This document shows positions 1 to 5,533 of a stretch of DNA of 9,458 bases, piece by piece. Position numbers and translations under genes: made by a program. This DNA is from JASFTV01 sp050050615. Lineage in GTDB: Bacteria > Desulfobacterota > DSM-4660 > Desulfatiglandales > HGW-15. The notes below the pieces were generated by a model that saw nothing but the letters and a program-made list of their open reading frames with translations, had not been told where the DNA came from and did no database searches. Position 1 is the stretch's first letter. Every line of letters begins with the position of its first letter. Location: positions 1 through 9,458 of the forward strand of contig JASFTV010000120.1 of the NCBI GenBank assembly GCA_050050615.1, given 5' to 3'.

Positions 1-148
1 AAATGCGTTTCCCACACGCACCGAGCCGCGAGGCACGGGGGTCTCTTTTCAAAAACGAAAAGTCGCTCCCCGGTGACCAGCGTAAGGCCATGGGTAAGGC
101 CCCGCAGGGGCGCGCAACTGGAGGGCGGGAAGAATTCTTTCACAAAAC
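1..148. other. Non-coding region downstream of nusB with several stem-loops
   Basis: No convincing gene is visible between the left edge and the nusB terminator. The one long open frame here, on the minus strand, has no recognisable motif and overlaps the nusB 3' end. The stretch holds short inverted repeats: TGCGT/ACGCA at 4-8 and 16-20, CTTTTC/GAAAAG at 45-50 and 57-62, and GCCCC/GGGGC at 99-103 and 107-111. None is followed on either strand by a long T run inside the window, so I do not call them terminators. They could belong to an intergenic repeat or to the leader of a gene beyond the left edge. Confidence 0.4.
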
Positions 149-170
149 GTGAAGCCTATTGACGCTTCAC
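141..170 (-). terminator. Likely intrinsic terminator of the rpiB-nusB operon
   Basis: On the minus strand a 7-bp perfect stem GTGAAGC/GCTTCAC (arms at 164-170 and 149-155, 8-base loop) is followed at once by GTTTTGTG. The upstream arm overlaps the nusB stop codon (167-169). A stem of this kind followed by a short T run is the usual shape of a rho-independent terminator. The T run is short and interrupted, so termination may be partial. Confidence 0.5.
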
Positions 171-598
171 CCTGTTTCCTCTTGCGTTCTCTTCGATTGT
201 AAGTGCGAGTATATGTTATCCAGAATCCCGTTGATAAAAGCTCCGGATTCCTCAGTGCCGTAACTCTTGCCCAACTCAACCGCTTCATCGATAGAGACCT
301 TGGGAGGAATATCCTTCATAAAAACGACTTCAAACACAGCAACTCTTAAGATATTCCTGTCCACGAGGGACATCCTCTCCAAGCGCCAGTTTATGGAGGA
401 TCGGCTGATCAACTCGTCAAGATCATCCTTCTTTTCCCAAACACCCAGCACCAGTTGTCTGGAAAAAGTTCGGATTGCCTCCGGTGAGGCAAAGCTCTCA
501 CACACGAGATCAAATGCCTCGTTTGGGTCGCCGGCATTGAATTCCATATGAAAAAGAACTTTAAGAGCCAGCTCTCTGGCGCGACGTCTTTTCCCCAT
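167..598 (-). CDS. nusB: Transcription antitermination factor NusB
   Basis: This encodes a 143-residue protein, a normal length for NusB, the small all-helical RNA-binding factor. With NusE (ribosomal protein S10) it binds boxA RNA and helps antitermination and processing of rRNA transcripts in the cytoplasm. Family features are visible. The basic N-terminus (GKRRRARELALKVLF) matches the boxA-binding arginine-rich helix. The central segment WRLERMSLVDRNILRVAVFE (about residues 71-90) and the C-terminal block PPKVSIDEAVELGKSYGTEE followed by SGAFINGILD (about 98-127) are hallmark NusB regions. The ATG at 596-598 aligns with the usual N-terminus; the ribosome-binding site (AAAGAAG) is weak. It is the last gene of the operon, 147 bp after ribH, and a hairpin overlaps its stop. 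Placement after ribH is common in proteobacteria. Confidence 0.95.
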   Translation of the reverse strand: MGKRRRARELALKVLFHMEFNAGDPNEAFDLVCESFASPEAIRTFSRQLVLGVWEKKDDLDELISRSSINWRLERMSLVDRNILRVAVFEVVFMKDIPPKVSIDEAVELGKSYGTEESGAFINGILDNIYSHLQSKRTQEETG

Positions 599-613
599 AG
601 CTTCTTTGGTAAA

Positions 614-631
614 CCGCCAAAATTTTTGCGG
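614..631. repeat. 18-bp inverted repeat in the ribH-nusB gap
   Basis: CCGCCAAAATTTTTGCGG is an inverted repeat with a single mismatched pair and no central loop, ending 15 bp before the nusB start codon on the minus strand. It could be a protein-binding palindrome or a weak RNA hairpin near the nusB ribosome-binding site. The rest of the ribH-nusB gap (599-745) shows a perfect TTGACA just after the ribH stop but no matching -10, so I do not call a nusB promoter. Confidence 0.3.
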
Positions 632-745
632 CAGTAAAAAGATCGGGCACCTGGGTCCTTGGTACGGGTCCCGGTTGATCGCAATCTGTAGAGAGAGTCA
701 ACACGCCTTAGCAGAAGATTCCCGGGGAGGGCAAGAGGGTGTCAA

Positions 746-1213
746 TTACTCCAATTCTTTAAAGAGATTTACCATCTCCATGGCCGCCACGGCCGCATCC
801 CAGCCCTTGTTCCCTGATTTGGAACCGGCCCTTTCAATCGCCTGTTCTAGGTTATCGGTTGTCAAGATGCCAAATGTCACAGGGATCTTACTTTCCAGGG
901 CTACGGCGGCGATCCCCTTGGATACCTCCGCTGCCACATATTCAAAATGGGGCGTGGCTCCTCTAATCACTGCGCCGAGGCAGATAACGGCATGATATTT
1001 GCCACTTTCAGCAAGCCTTTTTGCAGCAAGCGGTATCTCGAAAGCGCCGGGCACTTTGACCAAAGAGATCTGTTCTTCCTTAGCGCCATGACGTTTCAGA
1101 GCATCCATCGCTCCTTCCACTAGCTTTGAGTTGATGAAGTCGTTGAACCGGCTCACAACAATGCCAAACTTAAAACCTTCTGCTGATATCTTACCTTCCA
1201 AGATCTTCGGCAT
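746..1213 (-). CDS. ribH: 6,7-dimethyl-8-ribityllumazine synthase
   Basis: RibH condenses 5-amino-6-ribitylaminouracil with 3,4-dihydroxy-2-butanone 4-phosphate to give lumazine, the penultimate riboflavin step. Members form pentamers or 60-subunit icosahedral capsids. The product is 155 residues, the family norm. Visible signatures are SRFN (21-24), VPGAFEIP (54-61), GAVIRGATPHFEYV (80-93) with the conserved catalytic-type His89, the phosphate-binding loop region, and AGSKSGNKGWDAA near the C-terminus. I chose the ATG at 1211-1213, not the in-frame start 69 bp upstream. It gives the family N-terminus MPKILEGK and has a good ribosome-binding site GAGGGG (1221-1226), seven bases away. The upstream extension has no family counterpart. 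It follows ribBA after a 128-bp gap that contains a stable hairpin. Confidence 0.96.
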   Translation of the reverse strand: MPKILEGKISAEGFKFGIVVSRFNDFINSKLVEGAMDALKRHGAKEEQISLVKVPGAFEIPLAAKRLAESGKYHAVICLGAVIRGATPHFEYVAAEVSKGIAAVALESKIPVTFGILTTDNLEQAIERAGSKSGNKGWDAAVAAMEMVNLFKELE

Positions 1214-1218
1214 AGCAT

Positions 1219-1226
1219 CACCCCTC
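1219..1226 (-). promoter_or_regulatory. Ribosome-binding site that fixes the ribH start
   Basis: On the minus strand GAGGGGTG lies 5 bases before the ATG at 1211-1213 (the GAGGGG core is 7 bases away). This supports the 155-residue form of RibH over the longer in-frame reading. Confidence 0.65.
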
Positions 1227-1245
1227 TTCGTATGTTGTAGAGAAT

Positions 1246-1264
1246 CCAGGCCCGTAGGACCTGG
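1246..1264 (-). other. Hairpin with a UACG tetraloop upstream of ribH
   Basis: Read on the minus strand, CCAGGTCC - TACG - GGCCTGG folds into a stem of five plus two GC-rich pairs, with one bulged U and a C(UACG)G loop. cUNCGg tetraloops are known to be exceptionally stable. It lies in the 128-bp ribBA-ribH gap, about 33 bases before the ribH start codon. No T run follows, so it is not an intrinsic terminator. It could slow RNA decay or mark a processing site; the role is inference. Confidence 0.4.
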
Positions 1265-1341
1265 TTTCGTTTGACACCCCATCCAGTGTCTGAGCCAGAG
1301 AACAACGCGCTTCCTCGATGGTGATCAAGTGATCTTGACGC

Positions 1342-2559
1342 CTATTTTATCTCGCCACCTTTTATGTTCAGCAGGTGGCCCAGCTTTTGGCACTTGGTCA
1401 CCAAGTATTTCAGGTTCTCCGGTCTTGGCTCTGTTTCAATAGGCACCCGACCAATAACCTCCAGGCCGTAACCCTCGAGGCCAATGATCTTCTTTGGATT
1501 ATTGGTCATTAATTTCATTTTTCTGACACCGAGCGCAGCCAAGATCTGGGCACCGACCCCATAATCCCTCAAGTCTGGCTCGAATCCAAGTTCCCGGTTC
1601 GCTTCAACGGTATCTCTTCCTTGATCCTGAAGCGTGTAGGCCTTGATTTTGTTAGCAAGGCCGATGCCCCTGCCCTCCTGCTGCATATACAGGATGACGC
1701 CCAAGCCTTCCCTTTGCACGATGTCCATCGCTTTTTCCAGCTGGGAACCGCAGTCACAGCGGTAAGAGCCGAAAACATCGCCCGTGAGGCATTGAGAATG
1801 GACCCTTACAAGCACCTCCTTGTCGGGACCAATATCCCCTTTCACCAGGGCCAAGTGCTCATAATCATCGATGTCATTGACAAAGGCAATCGCCCTGAAT
1901 TCGCCGAAAGGGGTTGGAAGAATAGTATCGGCCGCTGCATGCACAAAAGACTCATTTCTCATCCTGTAGGCGATGATATCAGCGACAGTGGCAATCTTGA
2001 GGTCATGTCTGGCGGCGAATTTCTTCAGGTCTGGCATGCGGGCCATGGTGCCGTCATCATTCATAATCTCACAGATGACCCCCGCTGGTTTCAAACCCGC
2101 CAGCCTGGCCAGATCGACCGAACCTTCTGTTTGACCCGTTCTAAAAAGGACCCCCCCTCGACGGGCCCTCAGGGGGAAAACATGCCCTGGCTGAACCAGG
2201 TCTTCCGGGCACGCATCATCTGCAATGGCGGTCTGGATGGTATGAGCCCGATCCGCAGCCGAGATGCCCGTACTCACGCCTTGACGTGCCTCAACGGAAA
2301 CCGTGAAAGCCGTCTTGAAAGGGGAACGATTGTCGTAGACCATCAAAGGAAGCTTCAATCTATCCACAATCTCGGGAGCGAGGGATAGGCAGATCAGCCC
2401 TCGCCCATATTTTGCCATAAAATTGATCGCCTCCGGGGTCACCTTTTCAGCGGCCGTGGTGAGATCACCCTCATTCTCTCTATCCTCATCATCCACGAGG
2501 ATGATCATCTTACCGTTCCTTAGGTCTTCTAAGACCTCTTCTATCTTTGCAACAGCCAT
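1342..2559 (-). CDS. ribBA: Bifunctional RibBA: DHBP synthase / GTP cyclohydrolase II
   Basis: This 405-residue fusion provides both entry points of riboflavin synthesis. The N-terminal RibB domain (about 1-200) converts ribulose 5-phosphate to 3,4-dihydroxy-2-butanone 4-phosphate plus formate. It carries the acidic Mg-binding motif DDEDRENEGD (23-32), RAHTIQTA (104-111), PGHVFPLRA (124-132) and AGLKPAGVICEI (154-165). The C-terminal RibA domain (about 205-405) opens GTP to the pyrimidine. Its zinc cysteines 257, 268 and 270 lie in CLTGDVFGSYRCDCG, followed by QQEGRGIGL (293-301), DYGVGAQIL (332-340) and MTNNPKKIIGLEGYG (351-365). Both active sites look complete, unlike some RibBA proteins whose RibA half is degenerate. 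The ATG at 2557-2559 lies five bases after the ribE stop, with GGTGA at the end of ribE as the probable ribosome-binding site, so translation is likely coupled to ribE. Confidence 0.97.
   Translation of the reverse strand: MAVAKIEEVLEDLRNGKMIILVDDEDRENEGDLTTAAEKVTPEAINFMAKYGRGLICLSLAPEIVDRLKLPLMVYDNRSPFKTAFTVSVEARQGVSTGISAADRAHTIQTAIADDACPEDLVQPGHVFPLRARRGGVLFRTGQTEGSVDLARLAGLKPAGVICEIMNDDGTMARMPDLKKFAARHDLKIATVADIIAYRMRNESFVHAAADTILPTPFGEFRAIAFVNDIDDYEHLALVKGDIGPDKEVLVRVHSQCLTGDVFGSYRCDCGSQLEKAMDIVQREGLGVILYMQQEGRGIGLANKIKAYTLQDQGRDTVEANRELGFEPDLRDYGVGAQILAALGVRKMKLMTNNPKKIIGLEGYGLEVIGRVPIETEPRPENLKYLVTKCQKLGHLLNIKGGEIK
2522..2537. repeat. 16-bp palindrome inside the 5' end of ribBA
   Basis: AGGTCTTCTAAGACCT is a perfect inverted repeat (7-bp arms, 2-base centre) starting 22 bases inside the ribBA reading frame. 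In the mRNA it could fold as a 6-bp stem with a four-base loop just behind the initiation region. It may be only a by-product of the local codons; I assign no function. Confidence 0.3.
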
Positions 2560-2564
2560 CTTAA

Positions 2565-3227
2565 TCAGTCACCAAATCCCAAGTTCCTTAGCATTTCTTC
2601 ACTGATAACGGAAGATCTCTTTTCCTGCTCCGTGCTCTTTTCCTTTTGAAAGAATTTGTCAATGTATTTGCCGATGAGATCTGTCTCAATGTTCACGAGA
2701 TCTCCCACCCTTTTTTTCAGTATATTGGTCACCCTGCCGGTCTCCGGGATAATGTTTACCTCAAAGGCGGTCGCCTCACAGCGATTGACCGTCAAACTGA
2801 TTCCATCCACAGCAATAGACCCTTTTTCAATGATGTATCTTGACATATGCTCATCAATACCAATTCTCAAAACCCAGGATCTCTGTTGCCGGTCCGATCT
2901 AAGAATTTTACCAACCCCGTCCACATGGCCGGATACCAGGTGTCCACCCAGGCGATCCGTAAAACGGAGCGCCCTTTCCAGGTTCACCTCATCAGCCAGT
3001 TTTAGCTGCCCCATGGTGCTGCGAGACAGTGTGTCTCTAGAAACATCCATCCTGAATGCACCCTGCTTGACGTCGGTCACGGTAAGGCATACGCCGCTTA
3101 TGGAAATGCTGTCCCCTACCCGAGTATCGGACATCTCAAAGAGGGGAACAATGGTTATGCTCATATCCTCTCCGCTCCGGCTGATCTCCTTGACTTTGCC
3201 GATGCCTTCAACCAAGCCCGTAAACAT
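2565..3227 (-). CDS. ribE: Riboflavin synthase alpha subunit
   Basis: The enzyme dismutates two molecules of 6,7-dimethyl-8-ribityllumazine into riboflavin and the RibD product, the last step of the pathway. At 220 residues it has the two tandem lumazine-binding barrels. The N-barrel begins with the hallmark MFTGLVEGIG and includes GVCLTV (45-50). The C-barrel begins at GHLVSGHVDG (95-104) and includes GSIAVDGISLTVN (136-148). The end of the second barrel, VNIETDLIGKYID, is also canonical. About 30 residues of charged tail follow (from about 191), including a lysine- and glutamate-rich stretch; this is a common variable end. The start at 3225-3227 is set by the conserved N-terminus; the ribosome-binding site is weak. 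It follows ribD after a 166-bp structured gap and precedes ribBA by five bases. Some databases name this gene ribC. Confidence 0.96.
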   Translation of the reverse strand: MFTGLVEGIGKVKEISRSGEDMSITIVPLFEMSDTRVGDSISISGVCLTVTDVKQGAFRMDVSRDTLSRSTMGQLKLADEVNLERALRFTDRLGGHLVSGHVDGVGKILRSDRQQRSWVLRIGIDEHMSRYIIEKGSIAVDGISLTVNRCEATAFEVNIIPETGRVTNILKKRVGDLVNIETDLIGKYIDKFFQKEKSTEQEKRSSVISEEMLRNLGFGD

Positions 3228-3287
3228 CTTTATCGCCCGTCAAAACCGACCGTGGTCTCTCCGATAGCCTGCAAAATCCCGATCACT

Positions 3288-3301
3288 CCCGTTCCTACGG
3301 G
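3288..3301 (-). other. Small hairpin in the ribD-ribE gap
   Basis: CCCGT - four bases - ACGGG forms a 5-bp stem with a tetraloop, about 60 bases upstream of the ribE start codon. It is the ribE-proximal one of three adjacent stem-loops in this gap. No T run follows it. Confidence 0.35.
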
Positions 3302-3316
3302 GAAAGCAGAGGCCTG

Positions 3317-3360
3317 CCCGCCATCGTCCCGGTGAGCAGGGCTCAGGCGAGGGAGGCGGG
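3317..3360 (-). other. Long nested hairpin in the ribD-ribE gap
   Basis: A 44-base GC-rich structure has three nested paired layers. The outer stem is CCCGCC/GGCGGG (3317-3322 with 3355-3360). The middle stem is TCCC/GGGA (3327-3330 with 3351-3354). The inner stem is TGAGC/GCTCA (3333-3337 with 3341-3345), closed by a three-base loop. Fifteen pairs in all make it the strongest fold I can see inside the operon. It lies in the 166-bp gap between ribD and ribE and has no following T run. It could be a regulatory leader of ribE, an mRNA stabiliser or processing site, or one copy of a dispersed palindromic repeat. Confidence 0.5.
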
Positions 3361-3379
3361 GGATTTCACAGGGCGTTTC

Positions 3380-3394
3380 GACCCCATCAGGGTC
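3380..3394 (-). other. Short hairpin touching the ribD stop codon
   Basis: GACCC/GGGTC (arms 3380-3384 and 3390-3394, 5-base loop) overlaps the last base of the ribD TAG stop (3394-3396). On the minus strand it is followed by GAAACGCCC, not a T run, so it is not a standard terminator. It could block 3' exonucleases or be part of the larger fold next to it. Confidence 0.3.
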
Positions 3395-4500
3395 TAATAG
3401 CCCGGATATCCTACAAGCAAAATGTCATCCCCGAAACGCCTGATCTTCACGTCCCTCAAAGAAAGGCATTGGTCCATCATCTCCGGACCTGGTCCCGTCG
3501 CCATAGGTACCCCGTCACTTCCGCCGAGTATCTTAGGCGCTTTGAAAATATAGAACTTATCAATCAGTCTTTCACGAATCATGGTGCCCATAAGCGTTGA
3601 CCCTCCTTCCAAAAGCAAAGAGGTGATGGACCTCTTTCCCAGCAAATCCATCAGTGCGGCCAGGTCCATTCTGCCTGCCTTCTTGGGGCAGAGCAGTGTC
3701 GAGACACCCTCCTTTTGGATAGATTCGAGGCGTTTCGCAGGCACATCATCACCCACCACAACCACCGTCATGGAAGGTGAGTCGATGTTCAATACCCTTG
3801 CATTATCGGGGATTCTCAAGTGGGTATCAACAATAATTCGAACAGGATCCTTTCCTTTGCGGTTCTCCAAGCGGGTATTCAAAGATGGATCATCAGCCAA
3901 CACAGTGCCTATGCCGACCATGAGAGCATCCACTTCATCTCTTAACCGATGAACAAATTGCCGCGATCGTTCGTTGGTGATCCATTCCGAATGGCCTGTC
4001 GAGGTCGCCGTCCATCCATCCATGGTGAGTGCCGACTTGGCGATGACAAATGGTCGACCCGTCGTCACAAACTTCAAGAAAAATTCGTTCAGCCGGCGGC
4101 ATTCCGATTCGAGTATTCCGACTTTTACCTCAACGCCTTTCCGGGCCAGAAACTCGCACCCTCCCCCGGTCACGTTCGGGTTGGGGTCTTTCATACCCAC
4201 AACCACCCTTCTAAGACCACTTCCTAAGATAGCCTCAGTGCAGGGGGGTGTTCTCCCGTGATGGTGACACGGCTCCAGCGTCAGATACAGGGTATCGCCT
4301 TTCCTGACCTTCCCCCCGATTTTCGCCAGGGCATCTATTTCCGCATGATTGCTGCCAGGCTTCCTATGATACCCTGTAGCGATGACCCTTCCCTTACGAA
4401 CGATCACCGCGCCGACGACCGGGTTCGGAGAGGTACGTCCACGACCTTTCCTGGCCAGACGCAACGCCTCTCTCATAAATCTTTCATCGGTATCCTTCAA
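3394..4500 (-). CDS. ribD: Bifunctional RibD deaminase / reductase, TTG start
   Basis: RibD deaminates the pyrimidine product of GTP cyclohydrolase II and then reduces its ribose side chain with NADPH. The 368-residue length is typical. The N-terminal cytidine-deaminase-like domain (1 to about 145) has PNPVVGAVIV (25-34), the zinc and proton-relay motif HAE (52-54) and PCHHHGRTPPC (77-87), with Cys78 and Cys87 as zinc ligands. The reductase domain (about 148-365) has Lys155, SEWIT (171-175) and LLLEGGSTL. Trp163 stands where E. coli and B. subtilis RibD have Arg or Lys (DGR, DGK); the effect is unknown. An in-frame TAA sits right before the TTG at 4498-4500, so the start is either this TTG or the ATG at residue 9. 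The TTG gives the usual residues before the first helix (compare DEYYM in E. coli with DERFM here) and has AGGA 11 bases upstream, so I prefer it. Confidence 0.95.
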   Translation of the reverse strand: MKDTDERFMREALRLARKGRGRTSPNPVVGAVIVRKGRVIATGYHRKPGSNHAEIDALAKIGGKVRKGDTLYLTLEPCHHHGRTPPCTEAILGSGLRRVVVGMKDPNPNVTGGGCEFLARKGVEVKVGILESECRRLNEFFLKFVTTGRPFVIAKSALTMDGWTATSTGHSEWITNERSRQFVHRLRDEVDALMVGIGTVLADDPSLNTRLENRKGKDPVRIIVDTHLRIPDNARVLNIDSPSMTVVVVGDDVPAKRLESIQKEGVSTLLCPKKAGRMDLAALMDLLGKRSITSLLLEGGSTLMGTMIRERLIDKFYIFKAPKILGGSDGVPMATGPGPEMMDQCLSLRDVKIRRFGDDILLVGYPGY

Positions 4501-4537
4501 TTAATGATATGTCCTGAATATCCTGCCCGTCTGATAA

Positions 4538-4553
4538 CCATCGCAGACGATGG
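4538..4553. other. Hairpin in the nrdR-ribD gap
   Basis: CCATCG - four bases - CGATGG is a perfect 6-bp stem with a tetraloop, in the 82-bp gap between nrdR and ribD. A second possible stem, GTCTG/CAGAC (4529-4533 with 4544-4548), shares bases with it, so the two exclude each other. No T run follows. Mutually exclusive stems before a gene start can be regulatory, but this pair is short and may be chance. Confidence 0.35.
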
Positions 4554-4582
4554 ATGACCCTATCCGAGTTTGGGAAGAATCC

Positions 4583-5056
4583 TTACGCCCCTTCCTTTTC
4601 CTTCCTTGACTTCAGAATCTCTTCAAGTTCGGCCATGAACTCATTGATATCCCTGAATTGCCTGTACACCGATGCAAACCTGACGTAGGCCACCTCGTCC
4701 CATTCCCTGAGATTATTGATCACCCTCTCCCCGATCTCTTTGCTGTCAATCTCCTTCTTTCCGAGTTCCTGAAAGTAGAGCTCCAAGGAATCCACAAATT
4801 CTTCGATCAGCGTGATGCTAACCGGTCTCTTCTGGCAGGCCTTCTTAACACCCTCTATGATCTTCTCCCGGTTAAAGGGCTCCCGCCTGCCATCCTTCTT
4901 GACCACCATGGGTAGAACTTCTTCCAGTTTTTCGTAAGTGGTGAACCGTCTCTCACACTCATTACATTCTCTCCGTCTCCGGATTGTTCGGCCATCCTTA
5001 CTCAAACGGGAGTCAATCACCTTATTATCAAGTTTGGTGCAATACGGACATTTCAT
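4583..5056 (-). CDS. nrdR: Transcriptional repressor NrdR
   Basis: NrdR senses ATP/dATP through an ATP-cone and represses ribonucleotide reductase genes by binding paired NrdR boxes. The 157-residue product has both expected domains. The N-terminal zinc ribbon has ligands Cys3, Cys6, Cys31 and Cys34 and a basic DNA-binding stretch (SKDGRTIRRRRECNEC, 19-34). The ATP-cone spans about residues 49-139, with VVKKDGRREPFNREKIIEGV and the closing block YVRFASVYRQFRDINEF. The ATG overlaps the stop of the upstream deaminase gene in an ATGA, and GAGGT lies 7 bases before it, so the two are probably translationally coupled. I see no NrdR-box pair (consensus like ACACwATATwGTGT) in the window, so its targets lie elsewhere. 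Placement directly before the rib genes is common in proteobacteria. Confidence 0.97.
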   Translation of the reverse strand: MKCPYCTKLDNKVIDSRLSKDGRTIRRRRECNECERRFTTYEKLEEVLPMVVKKDGRREPFNREKIIEGVKKACQKRPVSITLIEEFVDSLELYFQELGKKEIDSKEIGERVINNLREWDEVAYVRFASVYRQFRDINEFMAELEEILKSRKEKEGA

Positions 5057-5499
5057 AGGCTTAACCTCACAATTTCAAGACCAGCCTCGGCAAACATCTG
5101 ATCAGACAGAAAATCATCATAACCCTCTTCATAATATATCTTTCTAATCCCTGCATTAATCAACATTTTGGAACATATCGCACAGGGCTTATTCGTACAG
5201 TAAAGGGTTGCTCCGTTGATGGAGATACCGTGATAGGCTGCCTGAATAATGACATTCTGTTCAGCGTGGAGCCCCCTGCAGAGCTCATGACGCACCCCAG
5301 AAGGAATGGAGGAATTCTCCCTCAAGCACCCCACTTCCTCACAGTGTTTCAGTCCTGCAGGGGCACCATTATATCCGGTCGCTAGAATCCTCTTGTCCTT
5401 GACAAGGATAGCCCCCACGCTGCGGCGAAGGCAGGTGGATCTCATGGCCACCAGTTGGGTTATGGCCATGAAATATTCAGGCCATGACGGTCTTGACAA
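5053..5499 (-). CDS. dCMP deaminase family protein (ComEB-like), TTG start
   Basis: A zinc-dependent deoxycytidylate deaminase converts dCMP to dUMP, the substrate of thymidylate synthase. With the start chosen here it is 148 residues, the usual size. Motifs are ATGYNGAP (40-47), HAE (78-80: zinc ligand His and catalytic Glu) and PCAIC (105-109: zinc cysteines 106 and 109). Further Cys and His residues (23, 53, 58, 71, 74) could bind a second structural zinc, as in T4 dCMP deaminase. The open frame extends upstream to 5607, but that part overlaps the end of glyA and has no family counterpart. TTG at 5497-5499 gives MSRPSWPEYFM, the normal N-terminus, and has AGAGAGGT seven bases before it, so it is preferred. 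It lies 34 bp after glyA and overlaps nrdR by four bases. The B. subtilis relative is called comEB; a role in DNA uptake should not be assumed. Confidence 0.92.
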   Translation of the reverse strand: MSRPSWPEYFMAITQLVAMRSTCLRRSVGAILVKDKRILATGYNGAPAGLKHCEEVGCLRENSSIPSGVRHELCRGLHAEQNVIIQAAYHGISINGATLYCTNKPCAICSKMLINAGIRKIYYEEGYDDFLSDQMFAEAGLEIVRLSL

Positions 5500-5506
5500 T
5501 CCAATG

Positions 5507-5514
5507 ACCTCTCT
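5507..5514 (-). promoter_or_regulatory. Ribosome-binding site that fixes the deaminase TTG start
   Basis: On the minus strand AGAGAGGT ends seven bases before the TTG at 5497-5499. No ATG or GTG in frame lies between it and the conserved RPSWPEYF segment, so this site decides the start. Confidence 0.7.
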
Positions 5515-5533
5515 GAAATCGCATTCTATTGGC

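Noticed and set aside
49..288. Minus-strand open frame of 79 codons across the nusB end
   Set aside because: It overlaps nusB in another frame, has no recognisable motif and crosses the operon terminator; it looks like a chance frame.
717..745. Perfect TTGACA (740-745, minus strand) after the ribH stop as a nusB promoter
   Set aside because: At spacers of 16 to 18 bases the -10 positions read GGGAAT, GGAATC or GAATCT, none close to TATAAT. A second TTGACT further down also lacks a -10.
1621..2388. Plus-strand open frame of 255 codons opposite ribBA
   Set aside because: It lies antisense to strongly conserved RibBA coding sequence and its translation has no domain-like pattern; long antisense frames are expected in GC-balanced conserved genes.
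2656..3267. Plus-strand open frame of 203 codons opposite ribE
   Set aside because: It is antisense to ribE, rich in Ser, Thr and Pro as expected from reverse-complement codon bias, with no motif.
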